Source: Pithys albifrons albifrons (lineage: Eukaryota; Chordata; Aves; Passeriformes; Thamnophilidae). From it: a stretch of 64,000 nucleotides of DNA. Under the pieces are notes generated by a model, which was not told where the DNA came from, did no database searches, and saw only the letters and a program-made list of their open reading frames with translations. The position numbers and the translations under genes are program-made. The stretch spans positions 60,004,299 through 60,068,298 of the forward strand of contig NC_092461.1 in the NCBI RefSeq assembly GCF_047495875.1, given 5' to 3'. Positions 13,483 through 25,131 of the stretch are shown piece after piece; the stretch's first letter is position 1, and each line of letters opens with the position of its first letter.

Positions 13483-15449
13483 AAGTACAGCTAAAGTAAT
13501 AAAATATATACATATACAAACTTAATAAAATTTGACCATTTTTTGTATTTTCAATGTTAGTTACATGCTTTAGTGTTATAGTTGGATAATACAAACATCC
13601 ACTGGGTTTGTGGACATCTCTTTCCTTCTACTATTTTCACATTGGCGTTTACTGGTCACTATTTAGTAGTTGTGAAAATGCTTGAAATCAGAAAGTCAGA
13701 AGGAAGGCTCTTTCTATCTTCCATTAAACATGGTGCTGTGCTATTCTCAACATAATCCTTAATCTATAAATCATTCTCTGTCTTCCAGCTATTAGCTGCA
13801 AAGCTACACCTGTGCTATCATATTCCCATCACATTACTATCAATATTCCCAGCATTTTACCACATAGGCTGTAGTTCCTATGTGCTATACAAGGCACAGT
13901 CCCTACTCCCTATTCAGATTATGGGATTCAGCCCAGTACCTGTAAAGGTTTCAATTTTTTGTTCATGACAAAACTTCATTTATTTGACTGAAGATCCAGT
14001 ACTGTTGACTTTATATCAAAAGCAAGAATAATATTACTCCTATTTTAAAAAATTCAGGTTATTGTAATTTGAACTCTCCAACTGGAGATGGGAAAGAAAT
14101 TTAAAAACAAATCAAAAAAGGAGACTTTCCTCCTGTTAATCAGCCGGTTGTAGCAGTCTGTTATATGTAGTTACAAGTTTGAGGACTTCACCAAGTGGTG
14201 AGATCTTTGGCGTATTACACTTTACAAGGAGGCTTAGCTAACTCCAACCTAAAACAGTGGCTGAACCTCATTTCTCAAGAAGCTTCAGTGGTTTTTTGTT
14301 TGTATAGTACATAAAGTTTCACTTCATGACAGAGCTAAGCTTATTTACTGAGCTAGCATTCTTTTATTTTGATTTTCAGCTTTCATTTTTATCCCTTTTC
14401 AGCTCTAGATTTGAGTTTGAGAGCCCTTTACTGTAATGCACTGCTAAGAAACCCACTTGTCCTATGTACCAGAACCCTAAATAGGAAGGAACTGTGTTAT
14501 AGATTCTTTAGCCACACCTGTGGATATTTTAACCAGTAGCTATTTCCATACACACTCACAGGGCAATTGCCTAGCTAAAAGGGATCCAGACTAAGCTGTG
14601 AACTACAAAACTGTCTTTTAAGTCTGTCTTCATCAGTTTTGTGGAGAAAAATCAAACACCTCTACTCTTCCTTTATAAAATATTAAAATGCTTAAAGGCT
14701 TTCAGTATTGAATCCATAGATAAAATCTAACATGTAAAGCAAGATATATAGTAATACTAGATGCTCAAAGAGTAGCAGGTACATTATGTAAACTGTTTGT
14801 CAAAAAACTTGCCAAAGAAAATCGCAATCTTTTCCAACAAAATTTGTAATTCTTCCTCATAGAGTCTGAAGAATTACATTCTCTTTGCTGATACAGCCTT
14901 TGGTCTTTCTAGCTGCCCTCAATCTACACTAAGCAAGCAAATAAAATTAAAATTACAAAAAGTAAATGAATAAAGTAAATTTCCCATTTCCATTTCTCCT
15001 AGAGGGATTCATGTTACATATATTTGATGTTTCTTCTCTTTTTAGGAATTAGCTTTCTCTTCCTGATTTCTTCCTCCCAAGAGTAATGTTCAGATTACTG
15101 CATGCCCAGAAAATCTAACCCATAGTATAAATTTCTACAGACATGCAAGTTATCCCATAGTACATGTCATGCAATACAAATTCTCTCTTCTCTTTTCATA
15201 CCATTTTTGGTAAATATTATTATAATTCTATTAATTCTACTTTTTTTCTGTAAGCATTATCTTTTGAGAAAGGATATAGAACTTACTGCTACTACAGTGG
15301 GATAGAGACTAGAAATAGAAGAGGAGAAAGAGACTTTCTTAGAACAAACAGATTAGGCCTTTAACCAGGCATAACTGCTGAGCTAAGGAGACAGAATTCC
15401 TAAAGTTGCAAATCTCAGATATTGTCAGCAAAAGACAATAGAAAAAAAA
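13483..15449. other. AT-rich non-coding stretch, nothing recognised
   Basis: No frames of note, no transposon termini and no RNA genes were seen. The sequence becomes increasingly T-rich towards the microsatellite cluster on its right. Confidence 0.55.
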
Positions 15450-15545
15450 CTCTCTCTCTCTCTTTCTTTTTATTTGTTTATTTATATATATTTTTATATA
15501 TTTATATATAATACTTATTTATTTAAATAAAAAGTTAAATTTTTA
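15450..15545. repeat. CT run followed by TATATTTA-rich low complexity
   Basis: A short CT repeat at 15450-15464 passes into T/A low-complexity sequence with repeated TTTATATATA units. It sits about 360 bp before the large TTTC microsatellite. Confidence 0.75.
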
Positions 15546-15908
15546 GTTGTATGCATTCTGGGTCAAATTATGCTCTGTGACCTGTAGTCTTCTACGAAAG
15601 TCAATAAATCAAACTAACATGCAAATAGAAAATATATATTTATGTCATCCCAGATTTGATAGACCACTGTAAAAGTACCATATAAAATCCCCACTTAACA
15701 TCACTCCGAGAAAAGGTTCCTTCTCCCTTTATTTTCAGTGCCTCAAAATGTCTAGTTGATTTGTATATCATCAGACTTTTTAATGGGAAAATATACCACA
15801 GAAACTATCTAGCTATGCAGACTGCCTACCAAAGGTGCACAGTTCATACAATTCTTTCTTTAAAATGTTCTGATACCATTTTAGAATATGAAGATATTGT
15901 TTCTTTCC

Positions 15909-16170
<262 letters not shown>

Positions 16171-19100
16171 TTCTTTTTTTATCCCTATAATATTCTACAC
16201 TCCTGATAATTAGAAATACATTCTTAATTTCCTTTTTCAAAATAAGCATGATTGGAATTAACTTAAACCCAGAAGTGAATATATCACATCACATCACATC
16301 AGTGAATTGGTGGAGGAGGTTACACAAGACTCTTTAAGCCCCCTCTTTGTTGCTTCACACAAACATGCCATTCAGAACAGAGTAAAGCTTCAGGCCACCA
16401 TGATAGCAGCATACATGTGTATGTTGACTTCTCTGGGGACTGGTCCCTTACTAAAGCTACATTTCTTCCTTCTTTTTTTTATTTTGTAATTTTTTTTCTT
16501 TACTAAAAATGCAGCATCTGACTCATTTTATATGCCTTTTTAAAATTTGGAAGGTTTCTATCATCTGGTGTTCAACATCAATAGCCAGTTTCTCTCTCTG
16601 ACACTCATTTCTTCCTAATTTAGTTTATTATTTTTCTTTCATCCTTAGGTGTATAATTTTGCACTTGGTACTTAATAAATTTTACTCTGCTTCTACTACT
16701 TACAGAGCTAAAAGTATGAATTTTACTCTTCTACTACTCTTCTTCTACATGCAGATCTCCATGATATTCTTTGCCTTTCCGTTGGCACGGTGAGCCAATA
16801 TTCAACAATTTCCTCAGCACACTGATTCTTGCTGACCTAAATCAAAATATTAACTAAAATCAGGCCCTTGAAAAACAAAAATAATAGATTCATTGCATCC
16901 TTTAAACTGACTTCTTATTCTTTAATTTCTTGTTTTTTTCCCATGGACTTTCAACCCTCCTTTTAAATTTCATCAATCAATCCTCAAGGCTTCCAGCTCC
17001 TCATTCTTCCTGTAGGAAGGTTTCAGCAACAGAGTTCTTTCTTTCAGGATACATGTCTCATAATCATGCTTTATCCAGGTGTTTTCAACTTCATATAGCA
17101 CTTTAACGTATTAAAAGAAATGTTCTCCAATGTGTTATATATCATTTTCTTTTTTAACCCTCCAATCAAAACCTAGTACTTCTGGAGATCTCATTGTAAG
17201 AGAATAACCTACTCAGAGTCAAAACCTACTCCTTAAATGTATTTTCCATTCTCTGTTAGATATGATACCACACTATCAACTTTCCTTTAAGCCAGATCTG
17301 TGTAGATGGGAAACCACATAGGTCTAATCTCTGTTCAAATTGGGACAGTCTTTCTCGTGTCTTCTATTTTGTCTGCAGGAAAGACTGCATGATGGACTGA
17401 GGTGTCAGTGAAGGTTTTCCAGTGTCCTTTTCCACATTTCTTACCCACATATCATGGAAAGTGGATTCCTTCATACACTCTTTTATGCACTGAGATATTT
17501 AATAGAAAATTCAAACCAAGTTCCAGAAAAACTGTATTATTTTAGTTGCTAAAATAGTGGAAGAGATTTGAGATTTCTTGTGCTCTTCCACTTTTGTACA
17601 AAGGGTTATGTGATTGTGTGCAAGTTACAATATCCATTGATTTAAACTATATATTTGAAGTAAGGCATAAGTTATGTAAACATCATGCTACAGTGAAGGA
17701 AGTCTCTATCCACAGAAAAAAAACACATGGATGTATTCATACAGAGTATGCAGTACAGAGACACATTTCTGAGCAATTTGGTTATTAGGAGATAGGACTA
17801 AATATGGAATTTACAGTACAGGATATAGAGGGGGGGGGAAGGAAGGAAATTAATATATTGGTGAATATGACTGCTTTCATGAAAATTTATTCTAAAAATA
17901 AATTTTATTTCTGCTGAGATTTTCCTGAAATCCTTTGTGAATGTTAAAGCACTCGAGCACTTCAAGGATTATTAAATACAAGCTACAGTGACCCGAACTT
18001 TTTTTTTCTCATCCAGAGGATGGGCAATGGAAACATCCATTCCACACATGAGCTGGAAATATTTGTGTTTGAGGAAATATTTGCTTAATTTTATGGGCTG
18101 TAGCTACATTGTTAATTCAGATCTGGTTCTTAAGTTTCCAGAGTAAGTGGTCACCTCGGGCTAATACTCCATGCTGTAGGTCTAGTAATGAATAAATATA
18201 GCTTTCCACTACATTATACCTGCCAGCTCTCAACTTTTTCATCTGATGCATAGTTTTATAGAAGTATTTCTAGTTACAGCATAAAGTCTTGTATTTATCT
18301 GAACTTGTATTCATCACCTCTTCTGCTCTGTGTCGATTTCCATGCGTTTCCTGGATATCCCATTTTAAACCCCAGCACACCCATAAGGAATGCAGATTTT
18401 TTTAGCTTAAAGGGAGAAAAGTTCTAATTAAGAGGTGTAAATCCTTCTGTTCCACATATTTTTAAAAAGGGATTAGAGCCAACACTCACAATTTACCGAG
18501 ATTTATCCCTCCAGCTACTGTGTGTGCTACATAAGGGAATAGAGCCAGTTTTAGCCACCTATGAAACTCAATGTATTTGCAGAGGAGCCAAATACAACAA
18601 TCAGCTGTATGAACTACAGAAACCTTCAACAATCCAGTGGTGAAACAGCTGGATTTGAGCCATTTTTCCATTTAAGTGTAATGAGAAATAGTGGGACTTT
18701 TACTCTTTGCACTCTAAGCTTGAAGAAGTTTCCTGTGTGTATCTTCTTTATATAAGAAAGTTTTAGAAATACAAAATAAAAAACAAGAATAAAAACTCCA
18801 GAGTAAGTCAGCAGTTACTTATACCAACAGGAAGCTCTTTCATGTAAAAAAAAATTAATAATAATAACAACTGAAATAATACTGGCTATCACACAAATAC
18901 AATTTTGACCCCTCTTTAGCTAATTTACAACAAAGATGACAACATATCTTTCTCTTCAGAGCTGAGGGAAACAGCAGGGCCCAATAGACTTTGGTTACCT
19001 CGCAGCACTTTAGAATAGTTCACCACAATGTATTAACTTAATTTGCACAGCTTAAGTCAGTGAGAGTATTGTAACTAAAATCTGAAAACATACAGGGGAA

Positions 19101-19422
19101 ATGAGAAGCAAAAAGCAGAAAAAAAAACAATTAAAGCCTTTCCCCCCCTAACACTTAGAATTCTTCCAAAATCTCCAAGGAATAACCTTTATTTTTTTCA
19201 TGAAGTTTAATTTATACTAACATTACATGTCTTTCTTGAGCTCTAGTGAAACCTAAGCTACTAATTAAAAGCTTCTTCTCTTTCCCCAAATTCAGCAAAA
19301 TTGAACTGGCAGTCTTAAGATTTCAAAAGGAACACACTGAATTTAACAGAAAACAATATTACGTAGTGTGAAAACAATATTACGTAGTGTGATCCCAAAA
19401 TTTAAAAAGACACCAGCAAATA
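16171..19422. other. AT-rich non-coding stretch, nothing recognised
   Basis: It contains a short ACATC repeat at 16284-16300, a G run at 17831-17838 and a 21-bp direct duplication at 19359-19400. No domain-bearing reading frame or RNA gene was seen. Confidence 0.55.
19359..19400. repeat. 21-bp direct tandem duplication
   Basis: The unit AAACAATATTACGTAGTGTG occurs twice in direct succession, immediately left of the RTE-like fragment. It may be a local rearrangement scar connected with the loss of the 3' part of that fragment, but this is only inference from position. Confidence 0.85.
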
Positions 19423-20014
19423 CAAGCAGTGCTCCACCCGAGACTGTCATCTCTGGGGTCAGTCTCAAATGACCAATGTCCTGAACTGCCTGCAGGCAGG
19501 GTTGGGTCTGCAGCTTCCAGCACATCCTATCACCTGCCATTTCGACCCTCACCTGTCACTACAGGGCTTTGCAATGGGGATGAACCCTTCAAGCCTGCAC
19601 AATGGATTTTCTGGGTGAGGCACAGCGTGTGCGGAATTGGCCCCAGCCTTTACTCCTAAGGTTCATCTGCCAGGGTCTAGGGTAGCTTGGATAGTGACAG
19701 CGAATGCCCCAGGATGTAGGTTTGGTTAGAGTATCCTTCTCTTAGATGGAGAGCCTTATAGGGCTAAGCGAGCTCCATCCGCCTGGGTTTTAGAGTTAGA
19801 GTTGTCCTTCTCCTAGGTTGGTTGCCAGAGGGCTAGCAAACCTATCCTGTCCGTAGACACACTTTGTCTGACCCTTCAGTTGAGACCTGTCTGGCATGGG
19901 AGACCCTGCCAGAGGTATCCCACCTCCAGCATAACTCACAACTTCATGAGGGCACGCAAGCTTCTCCACCGCGACAAGGGGTTGTCCCTGGAGAAGTCCC
20001 TCCACCACAATGTG
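19423..20014 (-). mobile_element. 5'-region-only fragment of the RTE-like LINE
   Basis: Read on the minus strand, this segment aligns along its length with the 5' region of the element at 55335-59332. Shared landmarks include CTTGCGTGCCCTCATGA, GTCTCCCATGCCAGACAGGT, AGGGTCAGACAAAGTGTGT, GGATACTCTAACCAAACCTAC and GGCTTGAAGGGTTCA. It begins slightly further 5' than the other copy, where the first 30 bases differ. It carries the same 67-bp tandem dimer and has an internal deletion of roughly 38 bp near 19433. Homology stops about 610 bp into the element, before the endonuclease frame. LINE copies normally lose the 5' end, so a copy keeping only the 5' end is unusual. Confidence 0.9.
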
Positions 20015-22842
20015 GTTTAGTAAGATTCCAATAAGACCAAAGGATTTTTGTTCTCAGACTTGAAGATTTTCCTCTGTGCATGTCATGTTAACACCAATGC
20101 AATGCAAAAGCCTATAGAGGCCTTTGCTGGGACATCTGCGCCGATGAACACGCATGTGCAGTATTTTCTGGTTTAAGGCTTCATGACTGTACCAGATCGT
20201 CCAGCCTTATATCCTCCTTTTAGGTGGAGCCAAACACTGCATTAGAAAATGAAAAATAACTATATTGTCTGTACAGGAATTTGAGCTCCACTGATTTTCC
20301 CGGTTTTCCTATTGATTTGTTTTCTCTGGTTAAAAAAAGAAGCCTTAACAATACTAAGACCATAGATAAGGTTCATCAGTAATAAATAAAGAATTACTGT
20401 TCACTTCAGTACTTTTTCCTTTGGAAAAACACAGGAAAAATGTTAATTGTTTTTTTCTGTTTTGGGGGGGTTGTTTTTGTTTTTATTTTAACACTCAAGT
20501 ACGTTCCCTGAAATTAAATAATGAATAAGGAATAAGATTTCCAAATCTTTACATGATATCTTCTTTTTATGCATCCTAAAGAGTCAAATTTCCTAAAGAG
20601 TGCCTCTTCTGATAAGCCAAACAAATGAAACGCTCAGATGACTGTGAGGATTCAATGCATGCACATGAAACAGACCAGAACCAAAGGAGAAAGAATGAAG
20701 GAGAAGAATTCCAAATGTATATGAAAAGGATGCAGTAATTTTTTTTAAATTGTTTGAATCTCCAACAAAATCAATAAAGAAGTGAATTGGAAAATGATGC
20801 AGACTAGAATGGTCTTCATGGATACAGTGGTGGCTCAGAGGAACAGCAACCATAATTCAAAAACCATAAAGAAAATCGTAGAGTTGCAGCATAACCACTC
20901 CTGCCAATACCAGCCACTTTCAGTAGCCAGTTCAGCCTATGTTAATGACAGCTAGAGCATGACCATTTATGATCCTGATAGAGGAAAATCTAGGATGAGT
21001 TATACTCATGCCCTTGCACATAAGGGTCAGACTGGGAATGATTTGGCTTAGGTGATTGTCTCTTCCGAAAGTAGTAGGTTTCTAACTAAATCCTAATAAT
21101 GCAAACATAAAGGCTGCTAATGTACTTATTAGCCATCACAAAATGCATTTCACATTGGATGGTTACAATACATTATATCAGCAGCAATCATACCTCTGCA
21201 ATAACAGTAGCAGCTCATTTAAGGAGAGCAAGTACACCTCTTCTTCCAACCCATTATGAGAGCATGATGAATGATGATGGCACTAGACTCATATGGGAAG
21301 GAACTGGAGCTGGAAGGTGAAAGAACTGCCTTTGTGAAAAATAAATAGAGTAGCACATATATAGGTATATCTGGGTATATTTAGGTATAAACCCACCACA
21401 ATTAAAAGATACCTCCAAAACTAGACAAAGAAGTTTAAGTCTAAAGCAGAAAAAATCCTCAAGCAAAACCAAAAAATTTAAGAATTTTAAAAAAAAAAAG
21501 AAAAGAAGTGAGGAAATATTAAATGAAATATGTAACATAGTAGGGAGTAGCTCTGACAATTAGAACCAACACTGTCACAAGGATCAGTTGTCCTTAAGAC
21601 AGGACAGTCTTTAAGCTTGAACTTGGGCTCACCAAACAGTGGGTGATATTTCAACACAGATGTGTACAAGGCTGAAACCCAGATCTTGTGCCTCAAAACT
21701 AGGTGGATATTATGCTGTTATTTAGGTAAAAAATTTAACACAGTACTACCCACTGCTTCATAGCTACTCAATGTGAAGCGTGTGGAATGCTTATAATAAC
21801 AGTTTTGTGGCGCAACAAGTGAAAAAGAAGCATAAGGCTATTTGATTTAATAAGTATTAACTACAAGGAGTTTGCTTTCTATTTAGGAAAGATGGGGGGA
21901 AATAAGAGTATTTTAATTTTTGTTTACAAACTAAAATACACATTGGAATTTCATTGTCTCCCTGGACATTGGTAGAACTTAATGAACATAAGCACAATAT
22001 AAAGTGTTCATAAAATAATTGTTCCTTCCCATGTCCTTTAGGTTATTGGCCTGGATATGAATTTTATGTGCACAGGATTATTGGTGGGGAACAATTAAAA
22101 AAATATATAAGGGTATTTCTTCCTAAGGACCCTACAGCAAAGAATGATCCTACCCTAACACTGAAAAGTGTCAAGAAAAAGATCTGGCTGTGACATAGGT
22201 TGGAGTGTCACAACCCTCCTTGTGGAGTATCAAGTGCAAGATACGTCCTCCTCCATTGATACATGTTTTTATTGTCAGTCAGCCAAGCCATGGAGTCAGG
22301 TTGCTACCAACAGAGTACTTAATCTTCCAGTCCATATACAACATACAAGGTCCCGAGGACCACATCCTGCAGATGGCCTACATTTGCATTTACAGAGGTG
22401 AGGAGGATCATCAGATGGCAAAGGCTTATCTTATTCTGTCACTAAAGAAAGTGAGCTCTGAAGTTGGTATCTCTGAAAAGTTCACATGGTTTTGGAGTTT
22501 CAGAGGGGTCACAAACCTCTTCTCAGGTGAGAGGACAGTGTAAATTTTACTGACAACAAAACAATGAGGAGCATCCTTGAAACTTTACAAGGAAGAGGGA
22601 AAATAAACAAATAAACTGCCACACAGAGATGAAGTAGCTAAGGTAGATTCTTTATGGCACTCTGCATTCCTCAGTGCTCATTGTAATGGCATCATGTGAT
22701 GGGCTCATTTCATACTGTTTTACCTTTTTCCCCTTCCCTAACTATTTGTGACTTTCTTTCGGGGGATAAAAGGTTAGATGTTTTACAGATTATTTATTTC
22801 AGCAAACATGATGCTGTGTTTGCGTTTTCTCATACAGAAGAC
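20015..22842. other. Non-coding stretch; 20040-20240 slightly GC-richer, unassigned
   Basis: The 200 bp next to the RTE-like fragment contain CpGs and phrases such as AGATCGTCCAGCCTTATATCC that stand out from the AT-rich background. They might be a further transposon remnant, but no family is recognised. A frame of 112 codons at 22205-22543 lies in 22140-22545 and shows no known domain. Confidence 0.4.
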
Positions 22843-23016
22843 CTCACAGAATCACTGAATCAACTAGATTGGAAAAGACCTCTGAGATCATCGAGTCCAA
22901 CCTATGACCCAACACCACCTTATCAACCAGACCACGGCACTGAGTGCCACATCCAGTCTTTTTTCAAATACCTCCAGGTGACACCCTCAACTCCCTGGGC
23001 AGTCCTGAGGATGAGC
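22843..23016 (-). mobile_element. CR1 3'-end fragment, minus strand
   Basis: It begins with the reversed CR1 terminus (TCACAGAATCACTGAATCAA). The characteristic antisense 3' UTR wording follows (ATCATCGAGTCCAACCTATG, CACTGAGTGCCACATCCAGT) up to CTCCCTGGGCAG. This wording differs from the other CR1 copies here and indicates a different, probably younger, subfamily. It is cut off about 15 bp before the LTR begins. Confidence 0.88.
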
Positions 23017-23546
23017 TGTTGTAGGAATTGATTCACAATATCTAGAACGGAGAAAGTCCTGCCAGAAATGGATTTGTGATGAAGATCAACAAGCCAGTGA
23101 CAATGCTTTAACAACTGATGTTTTTAATGAGGTTTAATTGTACAAAATGTTTGTTAAAATGTCTTTTTGCAGAGCCACTGCTTCTTCTTCCCAGAATGCC
23201 TTGGATACCTGATATCTCAGGGGTCTGGAGGAAGGTTGTGACATGTCTGTTACCTGAACCCCCTCCTATTGAATGTAAATCCCCTTACTCTCATTGGCCC
23301 AGAGTCAAACCCTCTCTTGTTTCCTCTTGATGGGTTTGAATCCCTCCAAAGTCTATATAAACCCCTGACCAGAGCAGTAAACTCTCTTTTCCTTCTCCCT
23401 CTTCAGTGGTCCCTGTGTGTCCTTCTCCGAGGCTCTTGGGGACCACATGGTCAGGGAAAGCGGGGAGCACATTCTCTCCTAGGTAATGGAATAACCTTCA
23501 GGACCAGGAGAATCATCATACCATTGTAGATTGCATCCCTACAACA
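23017..23546 (+). mobile_element. Solo LTR of an endogenous retrovirus-like element
   Basis: The segment is bounded by a perfect 9-bp inverted repeat, TGTTGTAGG at the left and CCTACAACA at the right, giving the TG...CA ends of a retroviral LTR and a length of 530 bp. A TATA box (TCTATATAAAC, 23352-23362) sits about two thirds of the way in on the plus strand, which sets the orientation. A variant poly(A)-like AGTAAA follows at about 23375. No internal region, primer-binding site or second LTR is adjacent, so this is a solo LTR left by recombination. No clear 4-6 bp target duplication is seen (left flank ATGAGC, right flank GACAGC). The family is not assigned. Confidence 0.82.
23352..23362 (+). 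promoter_or_regulatory. LTR TATA box
   Basis: TCTATATAAAC lies 335 bp into the 530-bp LTR, the usual position for the U3 TATA. Expected initiation is about 25-30 bp downstream, around 23385. It is seen by motif and position only. Confidence 0.6.
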
Positions 23547-24500
23547 GACAGCACCAACGAGGCAGAAAGAACACCCAAATGGACAAACTGTCTTATTGTT
23601 GAAAACTGAGGCAAAGAAGGTGTTAAGTTCCAAAATGTTTTCCTGATCTTGGTAACTATATTTCACCCAAATGGAATAAAGAATGAAGGTTTTCCTTGCT
23701 CCACCTTTTGCTATTAATATATTTATAAAAACACTTCATTTTCCTTCACAGAAATGGCCAGATTAAGTTCAAGTTTTGTCTTTGCCTTTCTAATTTTCTT
23801 TCTGCGTGACCTAATGACATCCTTAAACACTTCCTGAGTTCCCTGCTGCTTTTTCCAAAGGTGATAAACCCTGTTTTTTGACTTGAGTTCCTGCAAAATC
23901 TCCTTGCCTAGCAAGGCTGGTGGTCTTCCCCGCTGGCTCATCCTTTGGCACATTGGGACAGCTTGTTACTGCACCTTCAAGATTTCTTTCTGGATGTCCA
24001 CCCTTCCTGAATCCTTTTGTTTTTAAGAGCTATTTCCCAAGCTACTCTCCAAATCAGCAGCCTGAATAGGCCGAAGTCTGCCCTCTCAAAGTCCAGGGCA
24101 GAGATTTTGTTGATGCATCTCCTTGTTTCACCAAGTTTTGAAAACCCCATTATTTCATGGTCACTCTACTCCAGATGGCCTCCAACCACCACATCTTCCA
24201 CCAGCCCTTTTCTGTTTGTAGACAGCAGGTCTACCAGGGCACATCGTATACTTGAGGATTTGACTGTTAGGCAGGATCTTTTCTAGGAAAACTCATGACA
24301 CTGATTAAACTCAAGGCCTGAATGATTTGGCAGTGTTTCTTGAGTAATTTTGCACTGCGGCTATGGCTCTTTTCTCAGAAGACCCTGTTTCACTCTCTGC
24401 CACTTGTGTCTGACAAAAGTCCTCTATTGTTCACTGCACTACATCTTCACCACCCAGAATCTCTGAGTAGAAATGGCTCTGCAATTTGAGTCAGCTTGAA
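23547..24500 (-). mobile_element. CR1 LINE internal piece: endonuclease to RT linker, minus strand
   Basis: Minus-strand translation gives decayed CR1 ORF2. The region at 23723-23953 reads GRPPALLGKEILQELKSKN... and ...IRKAKTKLELNLAISVKEN, matching the CR1 linker between endonuclease and reverse transcriptase. LNTFFASVFNNKT at 23580-23640 matches the conserved LNAFFASVF(T)GKT that precedes the RT. Further right, 24060-24260 is antisense to the endonuclease C-terminus. Certainty drops beyond about 24290. The RT core and 3' end are absent on the left, where the LTR starts. The RT may have been deleted, or this may be a separate element from the CR1 end at 22843. Confidence 0.8.
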
Positions 24501-24635
24501 TTCATTTTATCTTGGGCATTACATTTCTCCTATCTATTATGTATCTGCAGTGATGAAAATGAGTGTCTCTTTACAGTCTACTTTTCTTCAGAATATGTAT
24601 TTCAAAATCTAGTGAAAGCCCAAGTCATCTGTTAG

Positions 24636-24637
<2 letters not shown>

Positions 24638-24689
<52 letters not shown>
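24638..24689. repeat. (TA)26 microsatellite
   Basis: An uninterrupted alternating A/T tract of 52 bp starts after GTTAGAA and ends before TGTAAACC. It is a low-melting, slippage-prone tract. Confidence 0.97.
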
Positions 24690-24695
<6 letters not shown>

Positions 24696-25101
24696 CCCTT
24701 AAGTTTTCTCTAAGAAATAATTTATATATTTTTCCCATAACACAGAATTTAACAAGCTGTAACAACAATCCTAGGAGTCTGCATGCTTTTATTGGTTCTT
24801 ATGCAAAATAAAATAATTTGTAGACAAAGACTGAGAATAAGCTAATATAAAATAAATCCTACCTGTTTCAGCAAGTTCTACCACTGGGCTTCACTTTAAA
24901 TCTAAACAAGAAACATAAAGACATATGCCCACACAAAGGTATTATTATCAAAAACAATAATAAAAACAATATTATCTGAGACCTAAAAATTGTTGAAGGC
25001 AAAATAGCTCAAATTATTCTTAATGGCTTTCAGGCACATCTGAATCAAATAAGGTAATTATTCTTTAAAATGCTTACACAAAGTCTGATTTGCATGCTAG
25101 T

Positions 25102-25131
25102 AATTGCTATGCCTTGTGGCATCTAGCAATT
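25102..25131. other. Imperfect inverted repeat (hairpin)
   Basis: AATTGCT-ATGCC, loop TTGT, GGCAT-CT-AGCAATT. All twelve stem positions pair, with a 2-nt bulge on the 3' arm. It lies between an ATTTGCAT (25088-25095) and further homeodomain-like TAATT sites. It may be a binding-site palindrome or chance; it is too short for a standard microRNA precursor. Confidence 0.65.

Noticed and set aside
22205..22543. 112-codon plus-strand frame
   Set aside because: It overlaps another frame, has no domain and no supporting context.
25102..25131. MicroRNA precursor
   Set aside because: The stem is only 12 bp with a 4-base loop, too short for a standard precursor.
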